A stretch of DNA of 64,000 bases from Streptomyces sp. Je 1-332 (GCF_040730185.1 NZ_CP160402.1:4836001-4900000); one strand, 5' to 3'; shown: positions 17,654 to 26,583, counted from the stretch's first letter. Program-made: numbers and translations. The notes: a model not told the origin generated them from the sequence alone.

Positions 17654-19282
17654 ATGGGGAGCGTGGGGGACAACGCCCGGGTCATAGCTGGCCGTTACCG
17701 CCTGGACGCGCGGCTCGGCAGGGGTGGCATGGGCGTGGTCTGGCAGGCCACGGATCAGTTCCTCGGCCGCCGGGTAGCCGTCAAGGAACTCGCCCTCGAC
17801 GACACGCTCTCCGAATCCGACGCGGCGCAGCAGCGCGAACGGACCCTGCGCGAGGCGCGGGCGGCGGCGCAGCTCAGACATCCGCACATCATCGTCGTCC
17901 ACGACGTCGTCGTGCAGAGCGACCACCCGTACATCGTCATGGAGTTGATCGAGGGCGGTTCGCTGGCCGGGCGGATCGCGCGGACGGGTCCGATGAGCGC
18001 GCGGGAGGTCGCCCGCATGGGCATCGCCCTGCTGGGCGCGTTGCGCGTCGCGCATGGAGCCGGGGTCCTGCACCGGGACATCAAACCCGCGAACGTCCTC
18101 ATGGAGGAGGCGACCGGCAGGGTCGTCCTCACCGACTTCGGGATCGCGCAGGTCAGCGGGGCGACGACGCTCACGGAGATCGGGTCGTTCGTGGGCTCGC
18201 CCGAATACACCGCGCCCGAGCGGATGTCGGGTGAGCGTACGGGGCCCGAGTCCGATCTCTGGTCGCTCGGCGCGCTGCTCGTCACGGCGATGACCGGTGA
18301 GTCGCCCTTCCGCCGGGACTCGATCAGCGGTGTGCTGCATGCCGTCGTCTTCGACGAGATCCGCCCGCCGCCCGCTGCCGCCCCGCTGCTGCCCGTCATC
18401 CTCGGGCTCCTCGAACGCGACCCGGACCGACGGCTCGGCGCGCAGGACGCCGAGCGGCTGCTGCGGACGTACGTCGAGACGGGGCGGATGCCGTCGACGC
18501 CCGCGGGCCGGGCCGGCGGCCAGCCCTCCGCGCTGCCGGGCGGGCGGCTCGGCGGCTACACGCCCACCTACCGTGACCTGCCCACGCGCCCGCCCGCGCA
18601 GCCCGCGGGTCCTTCCCGTCGCCGCCGCCGGGCCATGCTGCTCGCCGCCGCGCTGGTGGCCGCGGTGGCCGGGGCCGGGGTGTCCGCCGCGCTCCTGACG
18701 AGCAGGGACGGTGGCGGTGACGGCGGTGAACCGACGGCCACGGCCACGCAGTCCGCGGCGACGAACACGGTGAGCCCCTCGCCGACCCCGACGGTGACGG
18801 TCACCCGTGGCTCCCGCACCCCCAAGCCCTCCACTCCCGAAGCCCCGGATGGCTACCGCGTGACGAAGGACCCCCGCGGCTTCACGCTCGCCGTGCCCGA
18901 GGGCTTCACGCGCGAGGTGGAAGGGCCCCGCACCTTCTACAAGTCGGCGGGCGGTACGTTCCGCATCGGCATCAAGGAGTCGGCCCCGGAGCCGGGCGGC
19001 CCGCTCGCCGTGCAGCGCCGCTCCGACGCCAAGGGGCCGGAGAACAACCCGGGTTACCGGGACGGCGAGGTCACGGAGACCTCGCACAACGGGAGGCCCG
19101 CGGCCCTGTGGCAGTTCAGCTGGGACGGCTTCACGGCCGCGGAGGGCGACCGGCACACGTACGACCTGTGCTGGGAGGAGGGCGGCCGGATGTTCGACGT
19201 GTGGGTCTCGGCGCCGGTCGGCAGGGCGGAGGAGGGCCGGCGGTACTTCGACACGGCGGTCGACTCGTTCGTACGCCGGTGA
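17654..19282 (+). CDS. Membrane Ser/Thr protein kinase 4 of the cluster
   Basis: 542 residues from ATG 17654. Kinase domain about 8-275: G-R-G-G-M-G, K44, H-R-D with D142, D-F-G 161-163, A-P-E 187-189, all intact. The linker to the membrane helix (327-349) is short, giving one of the smallest proteins of the cluster. Outside are a Thr/Ser/Pro stalk (T-V-T-V-T-R) and a globular domain beginning near G-F-T-L-A-V-P-E-G-F that matches kinases 1-3. There is no ribosome site; CATGAT lies six bases before the start, again consistent with a leaderless transcript. An in-frame ATG at 17636 would overlap this element and is less likely. Confidence 0.92.
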   Translation: MGSVGDNARVIAGRYRLDARLGRGGMGVVWQATDQFLGRRVAVKELALDDTLSESDAAQQRERTLREARAAAQLRHPHIIVVHDVVVQSDHPYIVMELIEGGSLAGRIARTGPMSAREVARMGIALLGALRVAHGAGVLHRDIKPANVLMEEATGRVVLTDFGIAQVSGATTLTEIGSFVGSPEYTAPERMSGERTGPESDLWSLGALLVTAMTGESPFRRDSISGVLHAVVFDEIRPPPAAAPLLPVILGLLERDPDRRLGAQDAERLLRTYVETGRMPSTPAGRAGGQPSALPGGRLGGYTPTYRDLPTRPPAQPAGPSRRRRRAMLLAAALVAAVAGAGVSAALLTSRDGGGDGGEPTATATQSAATNTVSPSPTPTVTVTRGSRTPKPSTPEAPDGYRVTKDPRGFTLAVPEGFTREVEGPRTFYKSAGGTFRIGIKESAPEPGGPLAVQRRSDAKGPENNPGYRDGEVTETSHNGRPAALWQFSWDGFTAAEGDRHTYDLCWEEGGRMFDVWVSAPVGRAEEGRRYFDTAVDSFVRR

Positions 19283-19306
19283 AGTTCCCCTCGGCGCATC
19301 ACCCCG

Positions 19307-19322
19307 GTCACAAGTCAGTGAC
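19307..19322. promoter_or_regulatory. GTCAC-N6-GTGAC box upstream of kinase 5
   Basis: GTCAC (19307-19311), six bases, GTGAC (19318-19322), extended to GGTCAC/GTGACC. It matches the GTnAC-N6-GTnAC pattern recalled for AfsQ1 (and overlapping GlnR/MtrA-type) boxes in Streptomyces. It lies 42 bases before the kinase 5 start. Confidence 0.45.
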
Positions 19323-19363
19323 CCTGGTGGAACGGGGGCCGTCGGCAAGGTACTGATGTGTGC

Positions 19364-21097
19364 ATGAGTAATGACGGGGGAGCCTCCTACGGTCCGTACG
19401 AACCGACCAGTTACGGACTGCAGCCGCCACAGCCACAGCCGTACCAGCCGACCGCGCAGCACCCGGCCGGCCCGCAGCAGCCCGGCGCTCCCGGCCCGCA
19501 GCAGCCGAACGCCTCCGGCCCGCAGCAGCCCGGCGCGCCGACGCCGCCCCCGTCGCCCTACGCCCAGCCCACCCAGGTGGTGCCGAATCAGCCGTCCGAG
19601 CCGGACCCGGGTGCGGGGCGCCTGATCGCGGGCCGCTACCGCCTGCTGTCCAAGCTCGGCCACGGCGGCATGGGCACGGTCTGGCGCGCGAAGGACGAGA
19701 CGGTGGACCGCGAGGTCGCCGTCAAGGAACCCCGCATCCCCGACCACCTGCCCGAGCGTGAGCGCGCCAACGTCTTCGAACGGATGCGCCGAGAGGCGCG
19801 CGCCGCGGCCCGCCTCGACCACCCCGCCGTGGTCAACGTCCACGACGTGGCGGTGGAGGACGGCCAGCCGTGGATCGTCATGGAGCTGGTCCAGGGCCGC
19901 TCGCTCGGCGCCGCGCTCCAGGAGGGCACCCTGGGCGCCCGTGACGCCGCCCGCATCGGTCTCGAGGTGCTCGGCGCCCTGGACGCGGCCCACCAGGCGG
20001 GCATCCTGCACCGTGACGTCAAGCCGGACAACGTGATGCTGGGGCAGCACGACCGCGTCGTCCTCACCGACTTCGGCATCGCCCAGATCGAGGGCGAGAC
20101 GAACCTGACGGACACGGGCGGCTTCGTCGGCTCGCCCGAATTCATCGCCCCGGAGAGGGTGTTGGGCCAGCGCCCCGGCCCGGCTTCGGACCTCTGGTCG
20201 CTCGGCGTGGTCCTCTACGCCGCCACGGAGGGCGTGTCGCCGTTCCGGCGCAACAACACTCCCGCGACGCTGCAGTCCGTCCTGAACGCGACGCCCGCGG
20301 CGCCCGCATCGGCCTCGGGTCCGCTCGCGCAGGCGATCAACGGCCTCCTGGCCAAGGACCCGGCCCGGCGCCCGCGTGCCGCGCAGGTCCGCGCCCTCCT
20401 GGAGGAAGCGGCGAAGCCGCCGGAGCCCGCGCCGACGCGGGTCGTCACGGTCGCCGGTGACGCAGGCGGCGGCAAGGGCGTCTTCGTCAGCCGCAAGGCG
20501 CTGGCCGTCATCGCGGGGGTGGTCGTCGCGGCCGTGGCGGCGGGCGTCCTGATCGCCGTGAACCCCTTCGCGGGGTCGGAGGCGGAGGGCTGGAAGGACC
20601 ACGAGGCGAAGGTGGTCGCCGCCACCGTCTCCGCGCCGCAGCACTACGTGGAGAGCAAGCCGGAGGACGTCGACTCGGACAAGACCTGGATCAGATACAC
20701 CGATCCCAGCGGGGCCGTCTTCATCACGCTCGATCTCACGGAGAAGCAGGACACCACCAAGGAGATCCTCGGGTCGGCCGCCTCCCAGGCGTACGCGGAC
20801 ATGGAGGACTTCAAGGCGAGCGGCGAGTCCAAGTTCAGCAGCATGGCCGGCGATCCCGTCCCCGACGGAACGACGAAGGACAGCACGTACAAGGAGCGGG
20901 ACGCGGCCGAGAACACGGTCAAGTACACCGACTCGGAGTCCGAGCAGCCGCACGAGGCCAAGATCTTCTACTACCGGACCGAGTCCGGGAACATGTACCG
21001 GCTGTGGATCGACTATCCCGGCAAGGGTGACTTCACCGAGCGGGGCCGTGAGGTCGCAAGGACCGCCATCGCGAATCTGGAGATCGACAAGCTCTGA
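19364..21097 (+). CDS. Membrane Ser/Thr protein kinase 5 of the cluster
   Basis: 577 residues from ATG 19364 (an ATG two codons upstream is possible; no ribosome site at either). It differs from its neighbours in carrying an 85-residue Pro/Gln/Tyr-rich N-terminal extension with G-P-Q-Q-P repeats before the kinase domain (about 90-350): G-H-G-G-M-G, K121, H-R-D with D218, D-F-G 236-238, A-P-E. Catalytic residues are intact. A short linker leads to one membrane helix (A-V-I-A-G-V-V-V-A-A-V-A-A-G-V-L-I-A-V) and an external domain of about 170 residues that diverges from the other four. Preceded by a GTCAC-N6-GTGAC box and followed by a terminator that closes the cluster. Confidence 0.92.
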   Translation: MSNDGGASYGPYEPTSYGLQPPQPQPYQPTAQHPAGPQQPGAPGPQQPNASGPQQPGAPTPPPSPYAQPTQVVPNQPSEPDPGAGRLIAGRYRLLSKLGHGGMGTVWRAKDETVDREVAVKEPRIPDHLPERERANVFERMRREARAAARLDHPAVVNVHDVAVEDGQPWIVMELVQGRSLGAALQEGTLGARDAARIGLEVLGALDAAHQAGILHRDVKPDNVMLGQHDRVVLTDFGIAQIEGETNLTDTGGFVGSPEFIAPERVLGQRPGPASDLWSLGVVLYAATEGVSPFRRNNTPATLQSVLNATPAAPASASGPLAQAINGLLAKDPARRPRAAQVRALLEEAAKPPEPAPTRVVTVAGDAGGGKGVFVSRKALAVIAGVVVAAVAAGVLIAVNPFAGSEAEGWKDHEAKVVAATVSAPQHYVESKPEDVDSDKTWIRYTDPSGAVFITLDLTEKQDTTKEILGSAASQAYADMEDFKASGESKFSSMAGDPVPDGTTKDSTYKERDAAENTVKYTDSESEQPHEAKIFYYRTESGNMYRLWIDYPGKGDFTERGREVARTAIANLEIDKL

Positions 21098-21115
21098 CCC
21101 ACGGCGGTCGGCGAC

Positions 21116-21141
21116 GGGGACGCGTGAATTTTCGCGTCCCC
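21116..21141 (+). terminator. Terminator closing the kinase cluster
   Basis: GGGGACGCG (21116-21124), loop TGAATTTT, CGCGTCCCC (21133-21141), followed by TCTTGATC. Confidence 0.75.
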
Positions 21142-21273
21142 TCTTGATCAACTCCCACTAACCCCCTGATCAGGCCCTTTACCGCCAGTGAACGCTGGCA
21201 CCATGTGTCCGCCCGGTGAAAGTGGATTACCGACGGGTACCCAAAACCCTGACCTGGGCCTACGCTCACCACC

Positions 21274-22890
21274 ATGACGGACTCGCAGGCCATCGCAGTG
21301 CCCCTCGGAACGAACCCGATAGCCACCGCTCCCGAAGGCGCGCGCACCGCCGCCGACGTGGTGACTCCCGAGCTCATCGCGCAGCTCACCCGAGATGTGA
21401 TCGGTTCGGGCCGGACCGCCAACCACATGCCGTTCACCGGCGAGAAGCTGGCCGACCTGCCCGAGTCCACCCCCGACGACGTGGCCACCGCCTTCGAGCG
21501 CGCCCGGGTCGCCCAGATCGCCTGGGAGCGCACCCCCGTCCGCCACCGCGCCGCGGTCCTGCTCCGCTTCCACGACCTCGTCCTGCAGCGCCAGGCCGAG
21601 GTCCTCGACCTCATCCAGCTGGAGACCGGCAAGGCCCGGCTGCACGCGCACGAGGAGCTGCAGGCCGTCGCCGTCGCCGCCCGGCACTACGGCCGCAAGG
21701 CCCCCGCGTACCTGAACCCCAAGCGGCACACCGGCGTCGTACCGACCCTCACGAAGGTCACCGAGAACCGCCAGCCGCGCGGTGTGGTCGGCCAGATCGC
21801 GCCCTGGAACTACCCCTTCGAGCTGTCCATCGGCGACGCCCTTCCCGCACTCGTCGCGGGCAACGCGCTGGTGATGAAGCCCGACACGGAGACCTGCCTG
21901 ACCGCCCTGTGGGCGCGTGACCTGATCATCGAGGCCGGGCTGCCCGCCGAGGTCTTCCAGGTCGTCATCGGTGACGGACCCGTCGTCGGCCCCGAGATCG
22001 TCAAGCACGCCGACTACGTCTCCTTCACCGGCTCCACCCGCACCGGCCGCGAGGTCGCGCAGGGCGCTGCGGGCCGCCTCGTCGGCGTCTCGCTCGAACT
22101 GGGCGGCAAGAACGCCATGCTGGTGCTCCACGACGCCGACATCGACAAGGCCGCCGCGGGCGCCGTGCGCGCCTGCTTCTCCTCCGCGGGCCAGCTGTGC
22201 ATCTCCATCGAGCGGCTGTACGTGCATGAGTCGATCGCCGACGAGTTCGTGGAGCGCTTCGCCACGCGCACGAAGGCGATGCGGCTCGGCCACTCCCTCG
22301 CGTACGGCGCGGAGATGGGCTCGCTGGTCGGCGAGCGGCAGCTGGAGACCACCAAGCGGCACGTCGACGAGGCGGTCGCCAAGGGCGCCACGCTGATCGC
22401 GGGCGGCGTGGCACGGCCCGACATCGGCCCCTTCTTCTACGAGCCGACGATTCTGGACGGCGTCGAGTCCCCGATGGCCGTGTGCGGCGAGGAGACCTTC
22501 GGCCCGGTCGTCTCCATCTACCGCTTCACCGACGAGAACGAAGCCGTCGACCTCGCCAACTCCACGTCGTACGGACTGAATTCCTCGGTCTGGACGAAGG
22601 ACGGCAGCCGCGGACGCAAGATCGCCGCCCGGCTGCGCACCGGCACGGTCAACGTGAACGAGGGCTTCGCGCCGGCCTACGGCAGCGTGCAGTCACCGAT
22701 GGGCGGCATGAAGGACTCGGGCCTCGGCCGCAGGCACGGCTCCGAGGGCATCCTGAAGTTCACCGAGGCGCAGACCGTCGCCCACCAGCGGCTGATGCCG
22801 CTCGCGCCGTCCTTCGGCATGGACGACGAGAAGTACGCGGCGTTCATGAGCCTGAGCCTGAAGGTCATGAAGTCCCTGCGGCTTCGCTAG
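21274..22890 (+). CDS. Succinate-semialdehyde dehydrogenase (NAD(P)+), GabD2-like
   Basis: 538 residues, aldehyde dehydrogenase superfamily. Catalytic residues are visible: N179 in P-W-N-Y, E275 in L-E-L-G-G-K-N and the nucleophile C309 in F-S-S-A-G-Q-L-C-I. Overall it resembles the actinobacterial GabD2 type that oxidises succinic semialdehyde to succinate, giving a role in GABA or putrescine breakdown; the N-terminal 45 residues precede the conserved domain. No Shine-Dalgarno sequence; TACGCT (21261-21266) lies seven bases before the ATG, so the mRNA may be leaderless. The GMC flavoprotein starts 27 bases after the stop, suggesting an operon. Substrate assignment rests on family resemblance only. 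Confidence 0.86.
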   Translation: MTDSQAIAVPLGTNPIATAPEGARTAADVVTPELIAQLTRDVIGSGRTANHMPFTGEKLADLPESTPDDVATAFERARVAQIAWERTPVRHRAAVLLRFHDLVLQRQAEVLDLIQLETGKARLHAHEELQAVAVAARHYGRKAPAYLNPKRHTGVVPTLTKVTENRQPRGVVGQIAPWNYPFELSIGDALPALVAGNALVMKPDTETCLTALWARDLIIEAGLPAEVFQVVIGDGPVVGPEIVKHADYVSFTGSTRTGREVAQGAAGRLVGVSLELGGKNAMLVLHDADIDKAAAGAVRACFSSAGQLCISIERLYVHESIADEFVERFATRTKAMRLGHSLAYGAEMGSLVGERQLETTKRHVDEAVAKGATLIAGGVARPDIGPFFYEPTILDGVESPMAVCGEETFGPVVSIYRFTDENEAVDLANSTSYGLNSSVWTKDGSRGRKIAARLRTGTVNVNEGFAPAYGSVQSPMGGMKDSGLGRRHGSEGILKFTEAQTVAHQRLMPLAPSFGMDDEKYAAFMSLSLKVMKSLRLR

Positions 22891-22917
22891 TGCGTTAGTT
22901 CTCAACGAGGAGAGTCA

Positions 22918-24789
22918 ATGTCACAGGAGAGCTCTGTCCAGGAACAGGCGGACGGTGAGGCGGGTAGGCACGGCGGGGTCGGCGGGGTCGGAGGGGACGG
23001 CGGGGGCGGCGACGCGTCGTACGACTACGACGTCCTCGTCGTCGGATCGGGCTTCGGCGGTTCCGTCTCCGCCCTGCGTCTGACGGAGAAGGGCTACCGC
23101 GTCGGCGTGCTCGAAGCGGGGCGCCGCTTCACCCGTGAGTCGCTCCCGAAGAACTCCTGGGACCTCAAGAACTACCTCTGGGCACCGGCGCTCGGCCTCT
23201 ACGGCATCCAGCGCATCCACCTGCTCGGCAACGTGATGGTGCTGGCGGGGGCGGGCGTCGGCGGAGGTTCGCTGAACTACGCGAACACGCTCTACGTACC
23301 CCCCGCGCCGTTCTTCAACGACCCGCAGTGGAAGGACATCACGGACTGGCAGAACGAGCTCGCCCCCTACTACGAGCAGGCCAAGCGCATGCTCGGGGTG
23401 AGGCTCAACCCGACCACGACTCCGTCCGACATCCACCTGAAGGCGACCGCCCAGGCCATGGGAGTGGGCGACAGCTTCCACATGGCGCCGGTCGGCGTCT
23501 TCTTCGGAGACGAGCACGACGCCTCGGGTACTACAACGGCCAAGCCGGGCGAGGAAGTTCCCGACCCCTACTTCGGGGGAGCGGGCCCCTCCCGCAGGGC
23601 CTGCAGCGAATGCGGCGAGTGCATGACGGGCTGTCGGCACGGCGCGAAGAACACCCTCAACGAGAACTACCTCTACCTGGCGGAGAAGGCCGGCGCCGTC
23701 ATCCACCCGATGACGTCGGTCGTCACCGTCACCGAGGACTCGCGGGGCGGGTACGCCGTCGCCACCCTGCCGACCGACGCCAAGCGCAAGGGCAACGGGC
23801 GCACGTTCACGGCCCGGCACGTCGTCGTCGCGGCGGGCACCTACGGCACGCAGACGCTTCTGCACCGCATGAAGGACACCGGTCTGCTGCCGCGCATCTC
23901 GGGGCGGCTCGGCGCGCTGACCCGCACCAACTCCGAGGCGCTGGTGGGCTCCCAGACCACCGACCGCCGCTACCGCAAGCAGCACGGCGCCGAGAAGGTG
24001 GACTTCACCAAGGGCGTCGCGATCACCTCGTCGATCCACCCGAACGCCACCACGCACATCGAGCCGGTCCGCTACGGCAAGAAGTCCAACGCCATGGGCG
24101 GCCTTACGGTCCTGCAAGTTCCGTACAGCATCAAGGGCGGCAAGGCGCGGGTCGCCGGATGGCTCGGCAATGTCGCCAAGCACCCCTGGCTGACGGTCCG
24201 TTCGCTCTCCAACCGGCGCTGGTCGGAGCGGACCATCATCGGCCTGGTCATGCAGACGCTCGACAACTCCCTGACCACGTACCGCAAGGAGAAGGGCATC
24301 GGCAAGGGCCTGCTGACCGCCCGGCAGGGTCACGGTGCGCCCAACCCGACGCAGATCCCCGAGGCCACCGAGGCCGCGACGCTGCTCGCCAAGGAGATCA
24401 ACGGCTTCGCGGGTTCGAACGTGGGCGAGCTGATGGGCACACCGCTGACCGCGCACTTCCTGGGCGGCTGCCCGATCGGCGACAGCGCGGACACCGGGGT
24501 CATCGACCCCTACCACCGCCTCTACGGCCACCCCGGCATCTCGGTCGTCGACGGCGCCGCGATCACGGCGAACCTGGGCGTGAACCCGTCCCTGACGATC
24601 ACCGCACAGGCCGAGCGCGCGATGTCGTTCTGGCCCAACAAGGGCGCCGAGGACACGCGTCCCGCACAAGGTTCCGCGTACGTGCGTCTCGCCGCCGTCG
24701 AACCGAAGTCCCCGGCGGTACCGGCGGACGCGTTCGGCGCGCTGAGGCTCCCGTTCCTGGGGATGCCCGCGATGCCGGCGAAGAAGTAG
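22918..24789 (+). CDS. GMC-type FAD oxidoreductase, cholesterol-oxidase-like
   Basis: 623 residues. After a 35-residue Gly-rich leader comes the FAD-binding motif V-L-V-V-G-S-G-F-G-G-S (about 40-50). Further GMC features are G-A-G-V-G-G-G-S-L-N-Y, the Cys-rich segment C-S-E-C-G-E-C-M-T-G-C (about 228-238), shared with mycobacterial ChoD-like proteins, and the C-terminal H-F-L-G-G-C-P with N-P-S-L-T-I-T. The Cys-rich loop might bind a metal cluster. The physiological substrate is unknown; sterol or another secondary alcohol is plausible for the family. Start: ATG with GAGGAGA five bases upstream. Probably co-transcribed with the aldehyde dehydrogenase; a very strong terminator follows. Confidence 0.86.
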   Translation: MSQESSVQEQADGEAGRHGGVGGVGGDGGGGDASYDYDVLVVGSGFGGSVSALRLTEKGYRVGVLEAGRRFTRESLPKNSWDLKNYLWAPALGLYGIQRIHLLGNVMVLAGAGVGGGSLNYANTLYVPPAPFFNDPQWKDITDWQNELAPYYEQAKRMLGVRLNPTTTPSDIHLKATAQAMGVGDSFHMAPVGVFFGDEHDASGTTTAKPGEEVPDPYFGGAGPSRRACSECGECMTGCRHGAKNTLNENYLYLAEKAGAVIHPMTSVVTVTEDSRGGYAVATLPTDAKRKGNGRTFTARHVVVAAGTYGTQTLLHRMKDTGLLPRISGRLGALTRTNSEALVGSQTTDRRYRKQHGAEKVDFTKGVAITSSIHPNATTHIEPVRYGKKSNAMGGLTVLQVPYSIKGGKARVAGWLGNVAKHPWLTVRSLSNRRWSERTIIGLVMQTLDNSLTTYRKEKGIGKGLLTARQGHGAPNPTQIPEATEAATLLAKEINGFAGSNVGELMGTPLTAHFLGGCPIGDSADTGVIDPYHRLYGHPGISVVDGAAITANLGVNPSLTITAQAERAMSFWPNKGAEDTRPAQGSAYVRLAAVEPKSPAVPADAFGALRLPFLGMPAMPAKK

Positions 24790-24814
24790 CCGGGGCGGCC
24801 ATAGCGGCCGGATA

Positions 24815-24858
24815 CGCGAAAGGACCTGCGCCCCCCTCCGAGCGCAGGTCCTTTCGCG
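24815..24858. terminator. Strong bidirectional terminator
   Basis: Perfect 17-base arms CGCGAAAGGACCTGCGC (24815-24831) and its complement (24842-24858), ten-base loop, TTT within the 3' arm. It separates the GMC gene from the convergent surface-protein gene. Confidence 0.88.
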
Positions 24859-24908
24859 TGCTTGAGGTGCCGTTTCCGGCGTAGCGGCCCAGCTGCCTAC
24901 CGGCGTGG

Positions 24909-25919
24909 TTACGCGGTGGCGTCGGTCTTCTTGCGACGGACGACGAAGACCGCGCCCGCACCGGCGATGACGGCGGCACCGCCGACGAGGCCGATGGTCG
25001 GCAGCATGGAGCTGGAGCCGGTCTCGGCGAGGTTGCCGGTGACCGCGATCTCCTTGGCGCCGCCGATGGGCGTCTTGCCACCGTTGGGCGTCTTGCCGCC
25101 CGTGTTCTCGTCGGCCTCGCCCGGGTTCTCGTTCTCGCTGCCGGCCTTCAGGACCGTGAACTCGTAGAACGCGAACGCGTTGTGCACGCAGTTCTGCTCG
25201 GAGTCGAGGTAGCCGCCGAGGCCGAGCGCGTAGCCGTCGCCGGCCGGGGCCTTGGCGCTGACGTTGAGACGCAGCTTGATGTCGACCTTCTCCTTGGCAC
25301 CCAGCTCGGTGGTGCCGAAGTAGAGGCCGCCCGAGACCTCGTCCGCGATGGATTCCCAGGCCTTGGTGTCGGGGTTGAAGTACTGGATCTGCGCGTAGTT
25401 GGCGAGCCAGTCCTTCTCGTCCTCGCTCTCCGTGAAGTTGTCCACGGCGGCGAGCCACTGGACCTCGCCGAGGTCCTCGTCGGTCGGGTTCGAAGCGGTC
25501 AGCTTGAACTGGTGCCAGCCGCTGCCCGCGACGATCTTGCCGGGCAGACCCGAGAGCCCCATCTTCAGCTTCGAGTCGGCGTCCTCGCCGTCCTCGTCGA
25601 CCGGGCAGTCCGTGGGCTCCACGGTGGGCTCGTCGGTCGGCTCTTCGGACTCGGAGGGGTCTTCGGGCTTGCCCGTCTCGGTGGCCGACGCGGTCGGCGA
25701 TGCGGTGGTCGACTCGGTGGCCGACGGGGTCGGCGTCGCCGACTGGGACGGCGTGTCGGTCGGGGTGGCCGTCGCACTGGGCGTGGCCGACTCGGTGGCC
25801 GTCGCGCTCGGGGCCGGCGTGGTGTCCTCGGTCGCGAAGGCGGCGGGAGCCGAAAGCAGCGCGATCGGGGCTATGGCAGCGGTCGCGGCCGCGGCGGCCA
25901 TGACACGGCGAAGCTTCAT
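24909..25919 (-). CDS. LAETG-anchored cell-surface protein
   Basis: 336 residues. N-terminal signal peptide (about 1-29, ending A-A-F-A), a Thr/Ser/Pro/Ala-rich region with repeated S-A-T-x-T and T-P-S-A units (about 30-105), a folded domain of about 160 residues with one Cys pair (C in D-C-P-V-D and E-Q-N-C-V-H), a Gly/Lys/Asn linker, and a C-terminal sorting signal: L-A-E-T-G at 297-301, hydrophobic helix, R-R-K-K tail. LAxTG is the motif used by Streptomyces class E sortases, so the protein should be covalently linked to peptidoglycan. The folded domain is not one I recognise. Start: ATG with GAGG five bases upstream. No sortase gene lies in this window. Confidence 0.85.
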   Translation of the reverse strand: MKLRRVMAAAAATAAIAPIALLSAPAAFATEDTTPAPSATATESATPSATATPTDTPSQSATPTPSATESTTASPTASATETGKPEDPSESEEPTDEPTVEPTDCPVDEDGEDADSKLKMGLSGLPGKIVAGSGWHQFKLTASNPTDEDLGEVQWLAAVDNFTESEDEKDWLANYAQIQYFNPDTKAWESIADEVSGGLYFGTTELGAKEKVDIKLRLNVSAKAPAGDGYALGLGGYLDSEQNCVHNAFAFYEFTVLKAGSENENPGEADENTGGKTPNGGKTPIGGAKEIAVTGNLAETGSSSMLPTIGLVGGAAVIAGAGAVFVVRRKKTDATA

Positions 25920-26169
25920 GAAGACCTCAGGGAGTCCGGCGTATCACCTGGTGGGTGACACGGAGGTGGAGGCCTCCGCGGTGGGGTCGCGGGTGTGGCC
26001 GTTGTTACGCATGCATGACCTGCGTCCCCTGTGAATGGTTGTCCTCGAACTCACAGAATTCTTATGTGGTTTGGATCACACGGCTTGTGCGTGCGTTGCC
26101 GGGTGCCGTAGAAATTCCTCCGCTCGACGGCGATCCGCCGGGGAGCGAGGGGCATCAGGAGGGGGCGGC

Positions 26170-26583
26170 GTGGCGGAGCCGGATGAGATACGGGACGAGA
26201 TGCCGGGGGAGATACCGGACGACGTGTGGGAACGGTTCGAGCGCGACAGTCTGCGCGACATCCGTACGTCGGCGCCGAAGGAACCGTCCGCACGGGCGCG
26301 CATGGTGGCCGAACGGCTGCGGCGCCTCGACGAGGAGGCGGCGCGCCAACAGGCCGCTGACTCCCGTGCGCTGGGCCGCCGGCGCAGGAAGCGCAGGGCG
26401 GCGCGGGGGGAGGGAACCGCCGGGGCGTGGCGGCCCGACGAGTGGCGCGCGGCGCCGACCGGGCCGGGGCGCGACGCGCGGTCGGAGCGCAGGCGCCGGG
26501 TGTGGAGCGTGGTGATCGTGGTGGGCGGCATGGCGCTGGCGATCGTTTTCCTGAGCCCGTTCCGCTTCTGGATCTGGCAGTAG
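26170..26583 (+). CDS. Small single-pass membrane protein, function unknown
   Basis: 137 residues from GTG 26170, chosen because AGGAGG (26157-26162) lies seven bases upstream; longer readings have no ribosome site. The N-terminal 110 residues are highly charged (Asp/Glu-rich start, then Arg-rich, likely helical) and cytoplasmic; one membrane helix (V-V-I-V-V-G-G-M-A-L-A-I-V-F-L) ends the protein a few residues before the C-terminus W-I-W-Q, a tail-anchored layout. I do not recognise a family. It is divergent from the LAETG protein gene and 150 bases upstream of the lipoprotein gene. Confidence 0.7.
   Translation: MAEPDEIRDEMPGEIPDDVWERFERDSLRDIRTSAPKEPSARARMVAERLRRLDEEAARQQAADSRALGRRRRKRRAARGEGTAGAWRPDEWRAAPTGPGRDARSERRRRVWSVVIVVGGMALAIVFLSPFRFWIWQ

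Noticed and set aside
17441..21151. Very long open frame antisense to kinases 4 and 5
   Set aside because: High G+C makes stop codons rare on the opposite strand; the translation is Arg/His/Val/Gly-rich with no domain, and the sense frames encode clear kinases.
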